In this document: piece after piece, positions 10,850 to 21,189 of the stretch | Position numbering within the stretch: the first letter of the stretch is position 1 | How the letters are laid out: each line of letters starts with the position of its first letter | DNA from: Micrasema longulum | Lineage: Eukaryota > Arthropoda > Insecta > Trichoptera > Brachycentridae | Direction: 5' to 3' | NCBI GenBank assembly: GCA_022494885.1 | Contig: JAGVSM010001655.1 | Span: 1 to 64,000 of the forward strand | Length of the DNA stretch: 64,000 nt | Translations under genes and position numbers: made by a program | Notes under the pieces: model-generated | Told to the model about the DNA's origin: nothing | Database searches by the model: none | What the model saw: the letters and a program-made list of their open reading frames with translations, nothing else

Positions 10850-11560
10850 AATAATTCCTGAATTCTGCTAATACGGATAACGTCTGGCACTTATTATCCG
10901 GATAATTGGAGTCTTAATGTATTTACACGTTTTAAACAAACAAATATATTTTATTTTTCTTTCATAAGGAAATATAATCATGGAATAACAAAAATGTTAA
11001 CGAATTATTTTTTTTAATATATAAGTAATTATCAAAATTACGCAACTTCTCATTTATTCGATTTACGACTATATTTAAATTAGTTTGATTGTGCTGAAAT
11101 TCGTCAGTAATGTGATATTAATGCTTTTTTAAAACTTCTATTTAATTATTGTTTCTTGACCCGATACGATAAAAATACAATCAACAATATTTTGAATTTG
11201 TCCTAATGTTAGTAGACAAAGTTAAGATTTCAGCTCCTTTACTAGTTCTAGTTACTTAAATTTGCATATTACAACAGAAACGGAAAACATAACAGAGAAT
11301 AAAATATATACGTCGAGGCATTTACAAATCTTATGACTTGTAATTCTATTATTTAAGTGGCCACGTAACACACTGTGTAACATTCACCAATAAAGTTTTC
11401 AACTCTTCAACTTAACGAAAATCAATAATGAAAATACAAGCCTTCACTTGGTACTTACACTTACACACACAAAAAGGGAAGGTTTATTTGTCACCAAACG
11501 AGTTACTTAAAAAAAAGTTCAATTTCATGTTTTGCTATTTTAAATTAAATTAACTACGTT
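10850..11560. other. Mostly unique; small repeat-X piece
   Basis: AT-rich. Around 11352-11390, AAGTGGCCACGTAACACACT and following bases match the 3' half of repeat X (compare 38316 and 58680). No gene seen. Confidence 0.35.
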
Positions 11561-11619
11561 ACTCTCACTGCCCCTTTCGCTGTGTGTTTGGAAAATTACA
11601 TGGAGGGCCTTTGCAAAGA

Positions 11620-11730
11620 TCTTTATGACCAAACTCACTTTACCCTGAAGATGGCTCCTGTAATGGTACCCGAAACGTCGGAACAAATCCAACACACATG
11701 GTATCACCCAAAAAATAAACATATTGTCTT
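11620..11730 (+). repeat. Dispersed CTGAAGATGGC...GAAACGTCG motif
   Basis: CCCTGAAGATGGCTCCTGTA followed after ten bases by CCGAAACGTCGG. Motifs of this form recur in arthropod repeats and I associate them with Penelope-like retroelements, but no RT or GIY-YIG domain is present here. A minus-strand open frame over it is a shadow. Confidence 0.35.
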
Positions 11731-11789
11731 CATGTGTATATTGCAAACGATAATCAACTAATGAAAAAAAAGAAGAAATATTCATGTTT

Positions 11790-12300
11790 AAACATAAGCA
11801 AAGTTGTGAATATTACAATGTGCAAATTGGCCAATTTTACACAGCCGACAGCCCTGCCCTGATATTACCTAGATTTTTTTTCTCTAAAATGTTCTCTATT
11901 TCTGATGTTATATGTTTACATTTAATACAAAGTTTCGAATCAATTATAAAATTGCCTTCTTTAACTGTTATCATAAAATAATGAAACCCAATTTTTCAGG
12001 AACTAAGGGGTAGTAAATAGTAACGCCAATAAAAAAATTGCTGCGCTCTGGCGATGTATATATTATTAACCTTTAACATACAGTGTGAAAAAACTCCTAA
12101 GAGTCACTGTGTAGTAATCTGGGGTTACCCAAGATTAACCTGAGGTTAGGAAATGATCGCCTGATAATCACTGTCTCTTTTCATCATATTAAAATTATAC
12201 GTATGTATTGATTAGTGATCTAATTAGATTACATCTCTTTATCTCAAATGAATGTTTTATACCTATATATGTGTCTCAGTGTACGAAATATTTTGTTATT
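11790..12300. other. No feature recognised
   Basis: AT-rich; a 65-codon open frame (11784-11981) lacks any recognisable motif. Confidence 0.35.
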
Positions 12301-12304
12301 TTTT

Positions 12305-12570
12305 GAGATATTGATGGAAAAAATATTTCTTGTTTATTCAGAAAAACATCAGCAATACAAAAAAAAAAAATACAACATAAAAAAAAAAAAAAGTGAAATA
12401 AGTTTTTTTACATAAATATAATTATAGAAATCCAGTTCAGTTAGATATTAGTATGAGTATGGGAGGTTAAGGGAGTGGAGTGTGGTTTTAGTAAGTGTGT
12501 GAATATGTTTGTGAGGGTGGGTTTATGGACAGGGTGAGTGTGTGCTTGATACGAGTGAACAGAAACATCT
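12305..12570 (-). mobile_element. Probable LINE 3' UTR remnant
   Basis: A-rich runs and a purine-rich stretch (GGGAGGTTAAGGGAGTGGAG) that on the minus strand is the pyrimidine-rich type of UTR seen in other LINE ends. No coding part. Confidence 0.25.
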
Positions 12571-13235
12571 TAAATTTATAATATACTTAAATATGTTTTA
12601 CATTTTTTTTCTTATGTGTTTTTTACTTGAAGATTACAAATAAACGTGGTAATATTCATAGTAGTGGCCAAGATATATTTCAATGAAGTGCAATTTGCAG
12701 TTTACAACGTCGCGCCGGTTACATCACAGGAACGGGAGGGTTAAAGCCTTACAAAAAGCGATAAAAACCCAATAAATATTAAGAAGAATTCTATCTAGGA
12801 TCGGATCTAGGATCGGAGTGCGAATTCCCAGACTCAATGGGTAAAGCAAAAATTCCTTGCCATGAGATTCTATTGAGAGAATGCGAAAACATTTTTGCAA
12901 TCCTTCGTGGGTTTTATTTTTCAATTGTGAATGCGGTTTTGTGTCCGCGGTCATGTCGTCTGTGGGACCGGGTCACCGATTGCAATTGGACGGTAAAAGG
13001 TTTAACGATGTTTTTCGATATAACGAACTAAAATTTCCATCGAAAATTCACATATTAATTACGGTTAAAGATTTAGCGATGTATATCGATCTAATAAATT
13101 TGTAAAAAATTGGTTACTGGGTTTAGGTCGAGAAGGATCGGAAAATTTACTCAAAAACATTATTATATAATAAATGATTTGAATTATTATTGTATAACTG
13201 TATAGTAATTTAACAAGTAGGTAGTAATTTTGCAT
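12570..13235. other. No gene recognised
   Basis: Overlapping short frames on both strands at 12724-13105 have no known domain. A 12-base unit ATCTAGGATCGG is repeated twice at about 12794-12817. Confidence 0.3.
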
Positions 13236-13239
13236 AAAA

Positions 13240-13360
13240 ATGTCTGCCTTAAAACAGGTTGTACCTAGTTAGGCAGAATGGACATGATCCAGAGAAATCT
13301 ATTACCTAAGTGTGTATGTAGTAGATAGACTTATTGTTATTTTTGTTAATAAATCATGAT
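13240..13360 (+). mobile_element. LINE 3' end (TAGTTAGGCAG type)
   Basis: TGCCTTAAAACAGGTTGTAC then CTAGTTAGGCAG forms a stem-loop (TGCCT/AGGCA) followed by an AATAAATC tail. Reverse-oriented relatives lie at 28105-28290 and 38630-38800. Confidence 0.45.
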
Positions 13361-13779
13361 TATTATTATAATAATTATTTTTTATTTTTTATTTTATTTT
13401 TTTATTTTATTTAAATCTTAAAGTAGGGCACACATATCATACATATTGTTATTTTTAAATGTTTTTTCATCAATTATTTTTGTTTTATTTAATTTTGTAG
13501 GTACTCACTGTTATTTGGCATTTTATTTATGACTTTAATTTCTTAAAACAGAAAGAATTTATAGAAACCATATTTCAATTATCATTTTAATTATGTATTC
13601 GTATTATTTTCTATTGATTTCAATTAAAACATGATTGTGCAAGTAACTAAATTTGGATAGTTTATATTTTTATATTTATATCTTACTTTTTTTTTTACGT
13701 TACCTTCTTTAGAATATTTTTATTTTAATTATTTATACTTTGTTTTTCTGGATTGTTAATCACATGTTATTATAATTAA

Positions 13780-13905
13780 ATTAATTTTAATGTATTTTTT
13801 GTCGTTAACTATTATGGCTTAACACAGGTACAGCCTGAAAGACCTTAATAAGTTTATGAACATGTAAATGAGTGTAATTTTGAATGAATAAATAAATGTA
13901 CGCAA
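13780..13905 (+). mobile_element. LINE 3' end fragment
   Basis: GGCTTAACACAGGTACAGCC is a small stem-loop followed by an AT-rich stretch and GAATGAATAAATAAATG. The arrangement is like the unit at 13240; no coding part. The interval 13361-13780 is AT-rich with nothing recognised. Confidence 0.35.
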
Positions 13906-13909
13906 AAAT

Positions 13910-14640
13910 ATGTTTACAGGATTGGTCTACTTTTTGATTTTAGTGTACAACTTACTTTCATCAATTAGTTAGAACTTGCACTATCAAATTGATATCAAGG
14001 TATGAATAATGCAGGTGGATTGTACACGGATCAATGAGTGCATAAAATATGTAAAAAAGTCTGTTTTTATATGAAGAGTTACTTATAGGAAAAACATCTA
14101 AAATAAAATACCGTTATATATGTATTTAGACCATGTTTCAAAATTATTTCAAATGTTTCCTTCGGCACGGGACAATTAAAAATAATATTTTCAGAGAAGA
14201 AATATTATTTTTAATTGAAAAAATAAACAGATAGATTTTTTTATTTATGTACTTATTTACACAATTTGTAAAATAAAGTTAAAAAAATACACCATTGGAA
14301 TACATGATTTTTTCCATATAATATTTTTTAAATACTCAGAAAAGAAAGGGTTTGAAATTTGTATTTAAGACAGGTAAAATACACAATAAATCAAAAATTA
14401 ATTGAAAAAACAACAAGCTTAAAAGAATAAAATATTATAAAATTACACCTGTACTAAATACTAAAATAGAAGTCAAAATTTTAATTTTGACCATTTGTAC
14501 ATGATACCGAGTTGCTTTCACGTAATCTTCAATTTACGTACAAATATTCGAGTTGTTTTATATCGACAAAAATTGGTATTTTTTTATCGTTTCGTTGTTA
14601 CTTGCGTCCTGCCCAAGGCTATTGTGAAACGGCCCATCGA
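13910..14640. other. No gene; 17-bp hairpin at 14174-14216
   Basis: AT-rich. A perfect inverted repeat with 17-base arms (14174-14190 and 14200-14216) and a 9-base loop stands out. Nothing else was recognised. Confidence 0.5.
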
Positions 14641-14770
14641 CTCCCGTGACGGCTGTCGGTCGCCGAGGGCAGGGCGGGGGCGAAGACGGGGGCGGGAGTT
14701 GAATTGGAAAAGTTTTTGTAAGAAGCCGGAAGTACTTCCTGGTTTCGGAGGCAACTTGAAATCTTCAAAC
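14636..14770 (+). other. GC-rich segment with G-quadruplex motif
   Basis: Positions 14667-14696 contain five runs of three or more G separated by loops of 1-7 bases. The surrounding 130 bases are GC-rich. A 95-codon frame (14495-14782) crosses it with no known domain. It may be a regulatory or structured site. Confidence 0.5.
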
Positions 14771-14782
14771 GCTAAGCCCTAG

Positions 14783-15580
14783 TAATTAGTATTAAAATAC
14801 TTTCCAGTTTTAATCCCGAGAATCGAATCCCACAATAATATAAATAAAATGAAACTAGATACTAAGGAATCACTAAAACGATTTTCTCTAAATTCTCCAA
14901 TCTAAATATTCACGAAGTTATGATGCTGGTTCATATTTCAACTAAACGTTTTGAAAAGTTTATTGTTAAGACGCATTTAAACGAAATTCTAGATATTAAA
15001 CATAATTTTTTAATAAAAAATTCGAAATAAAGTTTAATAATAGACGATTTGCATGCTTTTTTTCGTGTTTGAAACTAGGTTTACAACCCCCTTGTTAGGC
15101 AAAGTTTAAAAAAAAGTTTTATAATCCGTTGTGAAAAAATAAATAGATTATAATTAACACTGCTTAACAATTTGTTTCTAAATAACCTGTAATGTACGAC
15201 CTACAAATCTTTGTCTAAATCTCTTAATTACTAGATTTAAAAAGTAATAATGTAAACAAAGCTTAATAATCAGTCTTATGTCACAAGAATATCATAATGA
15301 CGTAAACTGTCAGATCAGTTTTTGAATCAGCTTTTTCAAATGCTATAGGTTTATTATCTTAAAAACAACATTTTTTATTAGGTTTGCAAGATGTAAATCA
15401 ACACAAGATATGTGTCCTATAAAGGGTTAAAACGCCTATGTGAATGTGTCGGTGAACTAGGATCTATACAATTTTTGCTAGTGTAAGCACGCACATTTCA
15501 AACTTCTGAACGGGTTTTTGGAAATTTAAAATCCCAACATTTTGGAACTCATGAAATTATCTGTACCGAGCCACTTTTAT
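14783..15580. other. No feature recognised
   Basis: AT-rich, no significant open frames and no repeats matched elsewhere in the window. Confidence 0.4.
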
Positions 15581-15584
15581 TTTT

Positions 15585-15652
15585 AATTTTTATTTTATTT
15601 AAGTAAATAAAGTAGTAATGGCTACATAGTGCAGAGCTAGGTAACACATACC
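15585..15652 (-). mobile_element. LINE 3' tail fragment
   Basis: AATGGCTACATAGTGCAGAG matches AATGGCTATATAGTGCAAAG at 35012, where it follows a poly-T run; both are therefore read as minus-strand element tails. Confidence 0.4.
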
Positions 15653-15654
15653 AT

Positions 15655-15975
15655 TTGTTGTTCCTGAATGCGGGACAAATTTACCGTTGATGATGCCTGT
15701 GGGGAGGATGATTGGTCTGTTGAACACCCTTCTGAGAGAGGTGGATCTTTTCCACGCTGGGATTACCAGTTTTAAACTCTTCCTTTCATAATGTGCATAA
15801 GCGATTTTTTCGTTTTAGTGTACTATTGTTTTTATAAACTATATGTTGAACCTTAATAAGAATATATTTTTAATTTTTTTGTATTTACCTTATAATTTAA
15901 TATATGAACATTGTAACTGGCAGTATTGTCGTATTATACATTGAATTAATAAATAAATTTTATTGATTTACACGC
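15655..15975 (+). mobile_element. J1 jockey-like LINE, C-terminal end and 3' UTR
   Basis: A frame from about 15669 reads TNLPLMMPVGRMIGLLNT then EVDLFHAGITSFKLFLS and stop (about 15788), the same C-terminus as 5203-7480 (TNLPMVMPVGRA...DIDLFH). About 170 bases of UTR follow and the tail is AATTAATAAATAAATTT. Only the last ~40 codons remain. Confidence 0.65.
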
Positions 15976-15979
15976 ACAT

Positions 15980-17050
15980 TTATTATTGATTATTAATTAC
16001 AAGGTTTATTAAAGATTTGAATGGTCTGTAGGATAAAGGGTAGTAGCAACTCATAGTTTATAAACAAATTATTTGGGTGCATTTTTTTCAAATAAAATAA
16101 AAATATTTCAATGCTTTCTATTTCTTCGAGTAACTCATTGTACAGCTTCAATCCCGTGTACAATAAGTTTTTAGACTCTGTTGGGTGTATCGTCTTTTTT
16201 TACGATTCCGAGAAGGTTGGATTGCAGAAAATATAGTCAAGTTATTAATGCTAATTGCTACGGTTGCCGGAACGCCAGAACGAATATCGGATCACGCAAA
16301 AAAGATGATATAAAATTATTAGGGTGATTGCATTCCACTCAATTATTATGTACTGTACACCGGTGGTGTTTTCCAAACGAATTGTAAAATAACACAAGCT
16401 GTATGTAATGTTGGTAGTTTAATAATTTCATGGGGAAAAATAATTAAGAATCACGTTTAATTATAATGATGTCGTTAATATTAATGAGTTAATGTGACCT
16501 TAACAGTTTTACCCCCCGATGTGACCTGATTTTTACCCTAGAGCATTCAAGCAATTCACTTTATTTATTCGCGTTAATTTAAATTTTATTCGTGGAATTA
16601 ACAAGTCTTGAAATAGCCTGAAATTCATGTTATAACAATAATGAGAACATAAACGTATTTATCGCAATAAAGTAATGCAAGGGTTAGCGTTTGTTTTTCT
16701 TTAAAAAATAACCCTTAATTATTTTAATTGTTTATATATGTACATGAGTGTATTTGTATGTGCATGCATACATATTTCAACGTATTGCTGTTGTCAAAAT
16801 TACGTAAATTATCAAAGAAATTTCAAACCGATTGTTTTACGAAATAAAATGAACATGTTTTAATCATTATAAAACTAACATATTATTGTAGAAAAATGTT
16901 TATATTGATTAAATTTCTAAAAAGGTTCACACGGCCGTTTAGATGAAGGATTTGTCAATTAAGACTCTCACAAACCTTGAGTACATAAACAAAATTTTGA
17001 GTTTACCCAGATTTTTTATTTTTGTACACAAGAAGTGGTTTCAACCCCCT
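15980..17050. other. No feature recognised
   Basis: AT-rich unique sequence without a recognisable frame. The 62-codon frame at 16943-17131 runs into the palindromic element. Confidence 0.35.
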
Positions 17051-17055
17051 CGGGG

Positions 17056-17160
17056 CTGCTATTCTGAACCACTCTCGCGGCACGAGAAAACAGTATTTCT
17101 CGTGTATTTTGTATGTAAATACACGAGATAATATGGCCACGAGAGCGTTTGGCATACCAG
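17056..17160. mobile_element. Palindromic MITE, ATTCTGAAC family
   Basis: An imperfect foldback: CTGCTATTCTGAACCACTCT on the left against AGAGCGTTTGGCATACCAG on the right, with a strong inner stem TCTCGTGTATTT/AAATACACGAGA (17098-17127). Homologous in reverse orientation to 45326-45404, sharing the ATTCTGAACC(A/G)CTCTCG wording. No coding capacity. Confidence 0.6.
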
Positions 17161-17171
17161 CCCAGGAGTTA

Positions 17172-17225
17172 TTAGTATTTACTAGTCAGTGATAGGTTAT
17201 AAGCCCTGTTCTATATTTCCATCTA
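17172..17225 (-). repeat. Repeat X fragment
   Basis: In reverse complement GGAAATATAGAACAGGGCTT and following bases match the middle of repeat X (compare 38247-38300), with an internal deletion. Confidence 0.4.
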
Positions 17226-17399
17226 TAAAATATTATTTATGTCCGTTGTAACATATTTTTTAAAATGTTGTTTACTCCGACGAATCAATCATCATTTACA
17301 AATATTTGAACGTGAACAAATTTAAAAAATTACTTTGCTGAGATTATGGCGGTGTAAAAATATATCTACTCGTACGAACAAAACGTTTATTACGGAAAA

Positions 17400-17618
17400 G
17401 TGGAGATTTCTGGAAGCAAAAAATTATAATTAAAAACACTGTTTTACTGACGCAACATTTACACATTAAAATAATATTACAACTTCATAAAAATATACAG
17501 ATTTTTTTTTTGTATGACCATCCTTTGTTTTAATTGTTTCTTTTAAGCGTTTTGGCATGCTCCAAATAAGTTTTTTGATAATTTCTTGCGGTATTTTTCC
17601 CCATTCTTCAAGGGCTGG
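17400..17618 (-). pseudogene. Tc1-like transposase, C-terminal remnant
   Basis: On the minus strand 17618 to 17508 reads ALEEWGKIPQEIIKK, then SMPKRLKETIKTKDGHT. This is the conserved C-terminal block of Tc1-type transposases (consensus 'EW..IPQ..I..LI.SMP.R...VI...GGHTKY'), which cut and paste DNA through a DDE catalytic core. The DDE core itself is missing: coding similarity stops at 17618, where repeat X begins. About 100 bases of AT-rich 3' sequence follow to about 17400 without a clear terminal repeat. 17226-17400 holds nothing recognisable. Confidence 0.8.
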
Positions 17619-17765
17619 ATTTTACCCCCTAGGGAGCTATGATTTACATACTACAAAAGAGATGGAGAACATTTACGAGAAGAGAATATGGAAATCTAGG
17701 GATTTATAGGGATTACGACATGTCATTGGCAGGTTTAAATGGCCTCTTTGCACCTTAGGCGTTAG
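17613..17765 (+). repeat. Repeat X copy 1
   Basis: It contains GGATTTTACCCCCTAGGGAG, GAGATGGAGAACATTT, AATATGGAAATCTAGG and GTCATTGGCAGG in the order seen in copies at 38155, 29575 and 51745 (minus). Unclassified interspersed repeat; no protein recognised. Abuts the Tc1 remnant on its left. Confidence 0.65.
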
Positions 17766-17845
17766 ACAGATTATCGAACTATGGTGCATATGGTTTACGA
17801 ATGCAATACCCTATGCACCACTGGGAGTAAAAAGGAGGGTGATGC
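17766..17845 (+). mobile_element. SINE tail fragment
   Basis: GGTTTACGAATGCAATACCC then TATGCACCACTGGGAG matches the 3' body of the SINE at 40018-40590 (GGTTTACAAATGCAG...GCACCACTGG). The tRNA-like part is absent. Confidence 0.55.
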
Positions 17846-18125
17846 ATTGATATATATGTATACACTAGATGTAGCACTAAGCACTCGACTCGTGTTCCAT
17901 TTAACCTAAGTTCCGGAACCTAACTTGTAATCAGTGAACGCGAAGCAGCGTAAAAAGGCGCGACATATAGCTTTGAACTCCCGGTAAACTGACATAGACA
18001 TTTAGTCTTTTTTACTGTACTAAGCGTTTTGAACGTCAATATTCACGCGACAACGCCCATTTTTTGGAACATAATTGTAAACTATTTTTCTATGAAGCAT
18101 CGTTTCTATTTAATTAATGAAACCA
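17846..18125 (+). repeat. Dispersed ~280-bp repeat (pair with 39715-40000)
   Basis: It is an inverted partner of 39715-40000. Shared landmarks are CCTAAGTTCCGGAACCTAAC, GCAGCGTAAAAAGGCG and TTTGGAACATAATTG in the same order. No coding capacity; class unknown. Confidence 0.65.
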
Positions 18126-18186
18126 ATATTGAATCGCCTGCTCCACAGACGTATAGTTCATGTTATGTTTTTGTATTTTTTTAGGC

Positions 18187-18297
18187 GTTTTATAGTATAA
18201 ATCATATTATTGTGTGTTTTATGGTATAAATCATATTATTGTGTGTTTTATAGTATAAATCATATTATTGTGTGTTTTATAGTATAAATCATAATAC
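18187..18297. repeat. 29-bp tandem repeat, 3.8 copies
   Basis: The unit GTTTTATAGTATAAATCATA plus TTATTGTGT is repeated with only one base change in the second copy. The last copy is partial. Confidence 0.9.
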
Positions 18298-18373
18298 AGA
18301 AATGAAATATAAACATAAATACGTAGCGTTTAAAACTGTCACATTAACATTTTTTTATTTCTGTCTGTTAATT

Positions 18374-18640
18374 CAGTCGGCCTCGTGGTGTAATGGTCAG
18401 CGCGTCCACCTACCATGCAAGAGATCTCGGGTTCGATTCCCGACATAGTTGATATGATATACTTATTAAAATCACACTATAATATTTCATAGTTCCTGGA
18501 CTAGTACCTGAAGCGTAACACTGATTATCTTACTTTAATATAACAAAAATGATTAAGATACGCTGCGATTGATGTATCAATGCAGTACCGTATGCACCAT
18601 AAGATGCGGAAAGGGTATTGTTTATCTATCTCTGTATATT
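18374..18640 (+). mobile_element. tRNA-derived SINE
   Basis: The head has an A-box-like GTGGTGTAATGGTC and a perfect B box GGTTCGATTCC, i.e. an internal Pol III promoter. The body has TTCCTGGACTAGTACCTGAA and GATACGCTGCGATTG, and ends GCACCATAAGATGCGGAAAG. No 3' CCA or clean cloverleaf, so a SINE rather than a tRNA gene. The body is shared with 22110-22445 and, reversed, 24741-24962. 18641-18880 holds a short open frame and T-runs only. Confidence 0.8.
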
Positions 18641-18884
18641 AAGTGTTTTTCGTATATTCACACACGAAAAAAAAAATGTACTGTTCATTTTTTTTTTCTA
18701 TGGCTGGCTGCTTTCTGCATAAAGACCCAAGAACAGGCCATGCCTTTGTGATATTTTTTGTTTACTATTTTTACTGTTAATAATTTTAAAATAACTTATT
18801 ACTCACAACAATCTTTGTAACGATATGGTATTGTTGGATGGGGTGGTGCATATAATAATATATTAAACTCTCTTTAAATAGTTC

Positions 18885-19450
18885 AAAAATTGAACATTAA
18901 AGTAACTTTAAAGAAACCCTCAACATTTAATACGGAAATTCTAAATAAATTATTTAAAGTTCATAGAGTAGACACTATTTATAAAATAAATTCTATTATA
19001 AAAATTAATAAAGCAGAAAAAGTAAAAGAATTTGAGATAAATACGTCACTCAGATACAAAAATAGTATTAAAATCCCTAAATTCTACACAAGTCATGGTC
19101 AAAATAGCTTTGTCTACAAAGGCATAAAAAATTACAATAATCTCCCAAATGAACTAAAAAATATAAAAACTAATAAATCAATAAATAAATTCAAAGTATA
19201 TTTAAAGAATTTTTTTAAACCCGTGAATAAACTGCATTCTATTTTAATTAGTATTAATGTACCTATTATTATTTTCTATTTTTTTTTTTATATCAAAATT
19301 ATATAAATTCTAATAAATAAATAACTATAACAGTGTAATTCACTCTCCTAACACAAGAGATAGTCTTTTTTTAGAGAGTTTCAGTTGTAACATTTACTAG
19401 ATGTATAAAAGTAGATTTGTATTAAAATAAAAAAACGTGTACCATTTATG
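18885..19450 (+). mobile_element. Jockey-type LINE, intact C-terminal frame and 3' UTR
   Basis: The open frame to 19306 reads SLRYKNSIKIPKFYTSHGQN, FVYKGIKNYNNLPNELKNI and FKVYLKNFFK, the typical end of the RT polyprotein, without stops for about 138 codons. Extremely A-rich codon use. A 3' UTR with stem CTCTC/GAGAG (19347, 19373) follows; the minus copy at 270-800 has the matching UTR. The catalytic core is absent. Confidence 0.7.
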
Positions 19451-19459
19451 AAAACATAT

Positions 19460-20245
19460 TGATTAATAAATTTTTTGACAGTTTTTTTTCTTTTCAATTA
19501 CATCTCAGTGGGATGGGATGATGAAGATTAAAATACTAATATCATAGTTTATACGAATGATTTGTTAACATATCCGAAAGAACGAGTTTTCGTTTCTTCG
19601 TTAAGTATGCCATTAGTTACGTTACATGCAAAAATAGTCATATTTTTAACAGCACACACTATTTTAACGGCGCGTTAGTGTCGCGACTTGCCCGTAAATC
19701 ACTTCTCTACAAGTTGGAAAAAAAGATTATCAAAAGGCGATCTGAAGGAAGCGTAGCGCGTTCCAGCGCAGCGACAATTTCCCGCCGGGTTCCGCTACTT
19801 TTCCTCAAGTTTCGCTACACGCGGAGAAAAGTTTGGCCACCCCGCGCCGAGACACATTCGAGGAAATCGATTCTATGCGAGGACAACACATGAATGGGAT
19901 AGTAATTTCTCAGACTGAAATAGATCGTCAAGGGGCTTTTTACTTCACTCAAAAGCCCTTTTTGTCGCGGGCTGTAACGGGATTTGACAACACTGTCTGG
20001 TACACAATGAAGTAATTTGTTTGCATTCAACAAACTTAAATGAAAATGGATTTCCAAATAAAAATATATCGAGTTATGGAAAGTTCTGTGAAGTAACATG
20101 TGTGTTTAGAACACTATTCATACTTGCCCTGAACTATTGAACAAAAGTTAAACATTACTTGTAGTCTTGAAGTATTGACTGGCTCATCACAACCAAGTAT
20201 TCTGAATTAGCAAATATTTTCATAGGCTATTTTTCTAATAAACAT
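19460..20245. other. No gene; GC-richer patch 19665-19865
   Basis: The 19665-19865 patch is rich in CGC/GCG words. Overlapping frames on both strands (19678-20099) contain no known domain. The remainder is AT-rich. Confidence 0.3.
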
Positions 20246-20249
20246 TGCT

Positions 20250-20350
20250 CATTTTATTTTATTTGTTTTATTCTTTACGAATACTAATAATGTTTGGGTA
20301 ATTTATATAGCCACATTTTTGTGAAAATCACCTTAAGGGCGCTGTACAAT
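20250..20350 (-). mobile_element. CR1/L2-like LINE 3' end
   Basis: The reverse complement reads CAGCGCCCTTAAGGTGATTT and GTGGCTATATAAATTACCC, matching the terminal motif of the plus copies at 32510-32560 and 22045-22100. The element body would extend to the right, so the stem-loop array at 20361-20760 may lie in its 3' UTR. Confidence 0.65.
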
Positions 20351-20360
20351 AAATAAATAT

Positions 20361-20760
20361 CCCAACACGTCTTGCAGCTACAGAGCGCATGGACGGTTGG
20401 GATTCTAGTTCCTCGTCTCCAATTATGATATATATGAGCTAGATAACAGAACGTCTTGCAGCTACAGAGCGCATGGTCAATAAGAAATCTAGCCCCTATT
20501 TACATTTTTATTTTTAAAAAAATTATTTGACAATGAAGTTTAGAGTTTGAGTGATATTTTAAAAACGAAATAAAAAGCAAATTTATAAATTTAGAAGTTA
20601 AATAACAACAAGTCTTGCAGCTACTGAGCGCATGGACTGTTGAAATTCTAGAGTTACTAAATTTAGATATTTGATAGTTGATAACATTTACATAATATGA
20701 TAAAAATAATAGTTAACATCACAAAAAGTCTTGCAGCTTCAAAACGCATCGACAAATAGA
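20361..20760. repeat. Array of four related stem-loops
   Basis: Units start at about 20361, 20445, 20606 and 20722. Each holds GTCTTGCAGC plus a variant of TACAGAGCGCATGGAC. The core folds as GTC-T-TGC, an 11-base loop AGCTACAGAGC (AGCTACTGAGC and AGCTTCAAAAC in units 3 and 4), then GCA-TG-GAC. In units 1 and 3 the stem extends outward (CCCAAC/GTTGGG and CAAC/GTTG) with a single bulged A at the same place, and one inner pair changes from C-G to A-T on both sides. Unit 2 has lost the lower stem. Spacings are 84, 159 and 116 bases of unrelated AT-rich DNA. Class unknown. Confidence 0.7.
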
Positions 20761-20764
20761 ATTT

Positions 20765-21185
20765 CAACAATTTAAGAATGATTTAAAAAGTTAATACTAA
20801 AAAAAAACACAATAATAATACTTTGAGCAAAGAACTAGTAAGTATGGCAAGTAAGTGAACATGTAACAGCACAAAAGGTAAAATATAAAAAAAACTAAAC
20901 AAAGGTAGCATTCCTTAACTTATTATTAAGGTTAACAAGACAATAGACGATACTCAAACTCAAACTCGTCCCTGTTTTATTTTGGTATGCAGTAAACGGG
21001 ATCTATTGTCCTTTTCCGAGTAAATAACTGTAAAAACATTTGGTTCACATTTGGCTGTTCCCTAGGAGATGATAGTAGAAACGCATCTGTATGCGTAGTG
21101 TAGAGTGTAGGTACCAAGGAATCTATAAACGAAGACAGGTCGTATTGCTTATTAAGTAAACGGGTGGATAAATTAGGAAAAATAC
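20765..21185. other. No feature recognised
   Basis: No RT coding was found on the minus strand where the body of the 20250-20350 element would be expected. Confidence 0.35.
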
Positions 21186-21189
21186 ATGT

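Noticed and set aside
11645..11679. Active hammerhead ribozyme
   Set aside because: CTGAAGA and GAAAC are present but GAAAC runs directly into GTC, leaving no loop for stem III, and stem II is poorly paired.
11540..11785. 81-codon minus-strand frame
   Set aside because: Reads antisense through the CTGAAGATGGC repeat; the plus strand carries the recognisable motif.
12724..13105. Overlapping frames on both strands as a candidate gene
   Set aside because: No domain, no supporting splice or promoter pattern, and both strands are open to similar extents.
18374..18450. Functional tRNA genes at this and similar A/B-box sites (22210, 25745, 40130, 41811, 47219)
   Set aside because: The heads continue into shared non-tRNA bodies and tails, occur in many diverged copies and lack a clean cloverleaf, so they are SINEs.
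20361..20760. CRISPR-like array
   Set aside because: Only four diverged units, spacers of 84-159 bases start to start with no uniform length, eukaryotic transposon context and no cas genes.
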